A stretch of 64,000 nt of DNA, from the NCBI RefSeq assembly GCF_023073335.1, contig NZ_JADPJG010000035.1, positions 639,879-703,878 on the forward strand, given 5' to 3'. The position numbers were made by a program, and so were the translations under genes. This document shows positions 60,112 through 64,000 of the stretch, one piece after another. The DNA is from Bradyrhizobium sp. 21 (GTDB lineage: Bacteria; Pseudomonadota; Alphaproteobacteria; Rhizobiales; Xanthobacteraceae). The notes under the pieces were generated by a model. It saw only the letters and a list, made by a program, of their open reading frames with translations. It was not told where the DNA came from and made no database searches. Every line of letters starts with the position of its first letter. Positions within the stretch are counted from its first letter, which is position 1.

Positions 60112-61272
60112 TCAGTCGGGCGGGTCGCCCGACAGGATCGCCTTGCCGACATCCTCGTAATGCGTGTCGCGGGCCTGGATCTGCTGCGCGATGGCGTGCA
60201 TGTCGCGAAACCGCCGCTCGAACGGATGGCTGCGAAACACGGCCGTTGCGCCGGCCATGTGATAGGCGGTGTCGACCACGCGCGCCGATTGGTGGATGGT
60301 CCAGGTCGCGGCCAGCCTGACAGCGCTGCGATGCGCCGCGCTGAACTCGCCGGTCGCCAAGAGGTCGCGCCACATCGCATTCGCTATTGCATAGAGATAG
60401 GCGCGCGCGGCACGAAGATCGCCCTCGGTGCGGCCGATCAGGCCCTGAACCGCCTGGTTGTCGCGCATCGCGCCTGCGGCCAGCGACTGATGCTTTGCGC
60501 GAGCAAGGGCAATCGCGGCGTCGAGCGTCGCGCGCGCCACGCCGAGCGACACCGCGGCAAAGCCGAGGCTGAAGGTCGAGCCGGTGCCGATCCTGTAGAG
60601 CGGGCCCGCCTCGCGCAACGCGGACGGCACATCGCGAAATGCCGTGAAGCGTTCGGGGATGAACAGATCGCTCACCTCGTACGAATCCGTGCCGGTGCCG
60701 GCGAGCCCGATCGCCTGCCAGACGTCGTGCAGCGTCGCACGCGCGACCGGAAACAAAATGGTTCGCACCTCCGCCGACCCGTCGGCATTTTTGCGCGGCG
60801 AGCCGTCGCTATCGACAATGCGCACATGCGCCCCCAGCCAGCTCGCCTGCCGCGAGCCCGAGGCAAAATCCCAGCGCGCGCTGACGCGATAGCCGCCCTC
60901 GACCGCGCGCGCCTCATGCGCAATGGCGCCCCAGGCGAGGATGCCGGGATGTGTGTTGAAGATCTCCCGCGCGGTGTCGTGGTCGAGCGAAGCCGCGATC
61001 ATGGCGCAGACGCTGCACTGCCCGAGACACCAGGCCGTGGATGCGTCCGCCTTCGCGATCTCCTCCAGCATTTGCATGAAAGCTTCCGGCGCAGCTTCGG
61101 TGCCGCCGAGACTTTGCGGCAATAGCGCCCGGTAGAGGCCGTTCTCGATCAGCGCGGAAACGACGGCCGGCGTCAGCCGCCGCGTCCGCTCGGTCTCGTC
61201 CGCCTCGCCCGAAATCAGCGGCGCGATGGCGCGGGCACGTTCGGCCAGGCCAAATCCGGGAAGCTCGGACAT
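60112..61272 (-). CDS. Acyl-CoA dehydrogenase-fold flavoprotein (HsaA/monooxygenase-like)
   Basis: A 386-residue protein with the acyl-CoA dehydrogenase fold. The N-terminal part (LTPAVVSALIENGLYRALLP), the middle beta domain (GGYRVSARWDFASGSRQASW) and the C-terminal helices (HQSARVVDTAYHMAGATAVF) fit the HsaA/DszC-type flavin-dependent monooxygenases. In these the catalytic glutamate of true dehydrogenases is absent. It probably hydroxylates an aromatic or heterocyclic substrate with reduced FMN supplied by a reductase that is not adjacent. The substrate is unknown. Confidence 0.82.
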   Translation of the reverse strand: MSELPGFGLAERARAIAPLISGEADETERTRRLTPAVVSALIENGLYRALLPQSLGGTEAAPEAFMQMLEEIAKADASTAWCLGQCSVCAMIAASLDHDTAREIFNTHPGILAWGAIAHEARAVEGGYRVSARWDFASGSRQASWLGAHVRIVDSDGSPRKNADGSAEVRTILFPVARATLHDVWQAIGLAGTGTDSYEVSDLFIPERFTAFRDVPSALREAGPLYRIGTGSTFSLGFAAVSLGVARATLDAAIALARAKHQSLAAGAMRDNQAVQGLIGRTEGDLRAARAYLYAIANAMWRDLLATGEFSAAHRSAVRLAATWTIHQSARVVDTAYHMAGATAVFRSHPFERRFRDMHAIAQQIQARDTHYEDVGKAILSGDPPD

Positions 61273-61364
61273 GCGCGTTGCCTCGCCCCTTCTGCCGTGA
61301 GCGGTGAGAGGCGCGATGGTGGTCTATTTGGCGGAGAGGATCAAGGTGGCATCTGGGCTACGGA

Positions 61365-61820
61365 CTATTCACCGAGCCATCGCTCCATGATGATCGTGCG
61401 TTCGTCACCATGATAGCTATCGCGCACGGCATTGAATCCGAGCTTTGCGTAGAAGGTCTCGGCGGTGACCGACGAAGGGACGGTCAATGCAAAGATGTTC
61501 CGCTCGCGCGCTGTGCGCTCGATCGCGGCCATCAGCAGCTTGCCGATCCCGCGGGCCTGAACATCGGGAGTCACGAAGACGGTCCGGACGACGCTTCCGT
61601 CGAGGCTCGCTGTTCCAACGACGACGCGGTCGAGGGTGGCGACGAAAACGGTGCGTTTCCCGATCAACTGGCGCACGGCGTCCGGGCTGAAGCTGCGCTC
61701 GACCCTTTCGATGATGTCATCGGTAAAATCCTTTGCGTTGGTTTCGCGCAGCGCACGCAGGATGACGCCGCTGATGTCGGCGGCGTCATCGGCAAGCGCA
61801 GGCCGGATGGTGCAGTCCAT
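61365..61820 (-). CDS. GNAT-family N-acetyltransferase
   Basis: A 151-residue acetyltransferase. The acetyl-CoA-binding loop is clear (FVTPDVQARGIGKLLMAAIE), followed by a C-terminal strand-helix (AETFYAKLGFNAVRD). It would transfer an acetyl group to an amine, substrate unknown. It is divergent from the amidase gene across a 77-base gap. Confidence 0.87.
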   Translation of the reverse strand: MDCTIRPALADDAADISGVILRALRETNAKDFTDDIIERVERSFSPDAVRQLIGKRTVFVATLDRVVVGTASLDGSVVRTVFVTPDVQARGIGKLLMAAIERTARERNIFALTVPSSVTAETFYAKLGFNAVRDSYHGDERTIIMERWLGE

Positions 61821-61897
61821 GGTCGCTCCGGGCGGCTTGTCCTACGATCGGCGGAAATGCTACGTAGGGTAGCACATATCCACTCACGAGGCACGCG

Positions 61898-63505
61898 ATG
61901 AAGACGCCACCCGGCCGCGATGCGGCGGCCGAGCTGAAGCTCGAGGACGCGCCCATGACCGATATCATCGATGCCTTGGCCGCCGGGCGTGTCACCGCCA
62001 CCCAGCTGACCAAAGCCTATCTCGCGCGGATCGAGGCCTGTGACTGCAACGGACCCAAGCTCAATTCCGTCCGCGCCCCCAACCCCGACGCGCTTGCTAT
62101 CGCGGGCAAGCTCGACGGCACCAAGCCCTCGGCGAAACGTCCGCTGGCCGGCGTTCCCATTCTGCTGAAGGACAACATCGCCACCGGCGACAAGCAGCCG
62201 AGCACGGCGGGCTCGCTGGCGCTTGAGGGCGCGCGTGCCAGAAGCGATGCCACCATCGTCAAGCTGCTGCGAAACGCCGGTGCGGTGATCCTCGGCAAGG
62301 CGAATTTGACCGAGTTCGCCAACATCCTCGCGATCGAGATGCCCTCGGGCTATTCTTCGCTGGGCGGTCAGGTGAAGAATCCGTTCGTGCCGGCGCTGCT
62401 GGACGAACATGGCATTCCGGTCGTAGATCCGGGCGGCTCAAGCTCGGGTTCCGCGGTCGCTGTGGCGGCAGGTCTTTGCGCGGCCGCGATCGGCACCGAG
62501 ACCTCGGGCTCGCTGCTACATCCGGCCAGCCGCAATGGCGTCGTCACCGTGAAGCCGACGGTCGGACTGGTCAGCCGCGCCGGCATCATGCCGATCGCGC
62601 ACAGCCAGGACACGGCGGGACCGATGGCGCGCACCGTGCGGGACGCGGCGATGCTGCTGAACGTGCTGGCCGCCAGCGACTCGCGCGATCCCATGACGGA
62701 GCGGCAGCGCAGGCCGGCCGATTACACGGCCGACCTCGCACGGGATGCGATGAAGGGCACACGTATCGGCGTACCGAGTGACCCCGGCGACCCGCTGAAC
62801 GATTGCTACTATGGCAAACTGCCACCAGACGGGACCAAGCTGATGGCTGAGGTCATCAAGGTGCTGGGGGATCTGGGCGCCGTCATCGTGCGTGCCAACA
62901 TGCCGACGCGTGGCTGGATTGCCGGCCCCGGCACCGGCATGGCCGTGCTCAACCGCAATCCGCTGAGCCGCAACAAGGGCAATCCGACCGGCTCGCCGAT
63001 CGTCTTCCTCTACGAGCTGAAGTATGGGCTCAATCTTTATCTCAGGGATTGGGCGACCAATACCGACATCAAGACCATGGCCGACATCATTACCTTCAAC
63101 GCGGCGAATGCGGACAAGGCGCTGCGTTTTGGCCAGGACCTGTTCCTCGCCTCCGACCTCACGCGGGGCGATCTGAGCGAGCGCGAATACAAATCGGCAC
63201 GTGCCATGGACCGGCTCTCCGCCAGGACGCACGGCATGGATGCCTATATGAACCAGCACAAGCTGGACGCCGTTCTGTTTCCCGGCGCGACCGGCGCAGC
63301 AATTGCCGCCAAGGCGGGCTATCCCAGCGTCATGGTGCCAGCAGGCTTCGTCTCGGGCGCCGACGGGAAGGACACGCCCGACTATCCGCTCGGCGTCACC
63401 TTCGCAGGGAAGGCCTGGAGCGAGCACAAGCTGTTGCGTCTGGCCTACGCCTACGAGCAGGCGTCCCAAATGCGCAAGCCGCCGCCCGGCTTGCCTGCCC
63501 TTTAA
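61898..63505 (+). CDS. Amidase-signature enzyme
   Basis: A 535-residue hydrolase of the amidase-signature family. The Ser-cisSer-Lys triad is visible: lysine in VPILLKDNIATGDK, the cis-serine in DPGGSSSGSAVAVAAGL and the nucleophile in IGTETSGSLLHPASRNG. The rest resembles amidases of the GatA-like/peptide-amidase branch that cleave small amides. It is not GatA itself, because no gatB or gatC gene is adjacent. There is no signal peptide. The next gene, 110 bases downstream, encodes a frameshifted secreted protein. Confidence 0.91.
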   Translation: MKTPPGRDAAAELKLEDAPMTDIIDALAAGRVTATQLTKAYLARIEACDCNGPKLNSVRAPNPDALAIAGKLDGTKPSAKRPLAGVPILLKDNIATGDKQPSTAGSLALEGARARSDATIVKLLRNAGAVILGKANLTEFANILAIEMPSGYSSLGGQVKNPFVPALLDEHGIPVVDPGGSSSGSAVAVAAGLCAAAIGTETSGSLLHPASRNGVVTVKPTVGLVSRAGIMPIAHSQDTAGPMARTVRDAAMLLNVLAASDSRDPMTERQRRPADYTADLARDAMKGTRIGVPSDPGDPLNDCYYGKLPPDGTKLMAEVIKVLGDLGAVIVRANMPTRGWIAGPGTGMAVLNRNPLSRNKGNPTGSPIVFLYELKYGLNLYLRDWATNTDIKTMADIITFNAANADKALRFGQDLFLASDLTRGDLSEREYKSARAMDRLSARTHGMDAYMNQHKLDAVLFPGATGAAIAAKAGYPSVMVPAGFVSGADGKDTPDYPLGVTFAGKAWSEHKLLRLAYAYEQASQMRKPPPGLPAL

Positions 63506-63615
63506 ACCTCAATGTCCGCGCAAGGAGGACCCATTGCGTGAACTTTTGCGGAGCGGCTCGCGACGAACAACGGCCATCGCCACGAACGGCGCCGCCTCGC
63601 CGATTGAGACCGCCC

Positions 63616-64000
63616 ATGCCGATCGTCAGAATCCTCCTGGTCCTTCTCGCGCTCGCCTCGCCGGCGTTGGCGCATGAGGGCGCACGCGATGCGGCCGCCG
63701 CGCGCGAGGCCGCGCAGGCCTTCCGGGTCTATGTCGAGGGGGGTGATGAAGAAGCGCGAGCGGCCCGACCTGACCCGGCCGGAGGTCGCAGCCCTGCTCA
63801 GCCGCGTCTTCGATCTCGACGCCCTGGCGGCGCTACCGCCCGCGCAGGCGAGCGATATGAACTGGCTGCTGGACTGGACGGACGCCGCAAACGCGACCCA
63901 CAAGCTGTTCATCCTTTACGGCTCGAAGCCGGGGCCGCAACCTGATCTTGCGGCGCTCCAGCGCAACATGACCGAGTATGGCGACCAATACGCGGTAACG
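63616..64000 (+). pseudogene. Secreted hypothetical protein with frameshift in a G-run (also cut by window edge)
   Basis: From the ATG at 63616 a signal peptide (MPIVRILLVLLALASPALAH) leads into AREAAQAFRVYVEG. After the run of six G's at 63738-63743 the frame loses all protein character. The frame one base over (from 63743) continues MKKRERPDLTRPEVAALLSR and NWLLDWTDAANATHKLFILY, open to the window end. Removing one G joins them cleanly. It could be a real mutation, phase variation or a sequencing error. The family is unknown to me. Confidence 0.6.

Noticed and set aside
63534..63677. Possible gene from TTG at 63534 behind a strong AAGGAGGA site
   Set aside because: The frame gives about 47 residues without protein character and runs into the signal-peptide gene in another frame. 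The site may instead be a relic or serve a GTG start in frame with 63616.
1..64000. tRNA, rRNA, CRISPR array, insertion sequence or prophage
   Set aside because: No cloverleaf-type sequences, spaced identical repeats, transposase or integrase genes were seen. The dispersed repeats are not regularly spaced.

Overview
The window looks like a stretch of ordinary chromosome from a Bradyrhizobium-type alphaproteobacterium. This is inferred from the very high GC content, many ABC importers with their own regulators, several chemoreceptors, an Omp25/OprB-type porin, and numerous short palindromic repeats between genes. I see no rRNA, tRNA, CRISPR array, insertion sequence, prophage or replication origin. 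Genes are dense and fall into small functional units.

Layout. 1-6.5 kb: the end of a chemoreceptor, then a LysR regulator divergent from an FAD oxidoreductase and an NMT1/TauA-type ABC importer. 6.6-11.9 kb: an aromatic-acid island (gentisate 1,2-dioxygenase, maleylpyruvate isomerase, MarR regulator, benzoate-CoA-ligase-like enzyme, salicylyl-CoA-5-hydroxylase-like flavoprotein). 12-21 kb: small secreted proteins, a Cys-rich repeat protein, an NADP-dependent reductase, a DctA-type symporter paired with an orphan amino-acid-binding protein, an ATP-grasp protein, ferredoxin-NADP reductase and a membrane-anchored glutamate-synthase-like protein. 21-28.5 kb: PilZ, CorC/HlyC-type protein, a complete chemoreceptor, a TauE exporter and a fused porin. 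28.6-34 kb: a creatininase-family hydrolase divergent from a second NMT1-type importer, whose operon continues into a 2-hydroxyacid dehydrogenase and a tandem AprI/Inh inhibitor. 34-45 kb: lysozyme-like protein, RadC, VOC protein, EamA exporter divergent from an Ada/AraC protein, methionine aminopeptidase, MscS channel and K+/H+ antiporter. 45-51 kb: a spermidine/putrescine-type ABC operon ending in a PuuE-like deacetylase, with a divergent GntR regulator. 51-53 kb: modABC. 53.4-64 kb: a secreted protein, MepA, a PAS-GGDEF-EAL protein, a third chemoreceptor, an HsaA-like flavoprotein, a GNAT protein, an amidase and a frameshifted secreted protein at the right edge.

The most informative non-coding signals are three. 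(1) Two copies of a perfect AAATGTGCACATTT palindrome, 81 bp apart, lie between the GntR gene and the operon it probably controls. (2) A 25-bp motif (24/25 identical) sits on the promoters of both arms of the aromatic island and is a good candidate for the MarR operator. (3) A directional family of about 120-136-bp MITE/BIME-like repeats occurs seven times, four of them between convergent genes. One copy carries matching changes in all arms of its stem.

I found no clearly new multi-gene system. The best leads are the CoA-dependent gentisate island with its shared operator, the GntR operator pair, the repeat family, and a frameshift in a run of six G's in the last gene.
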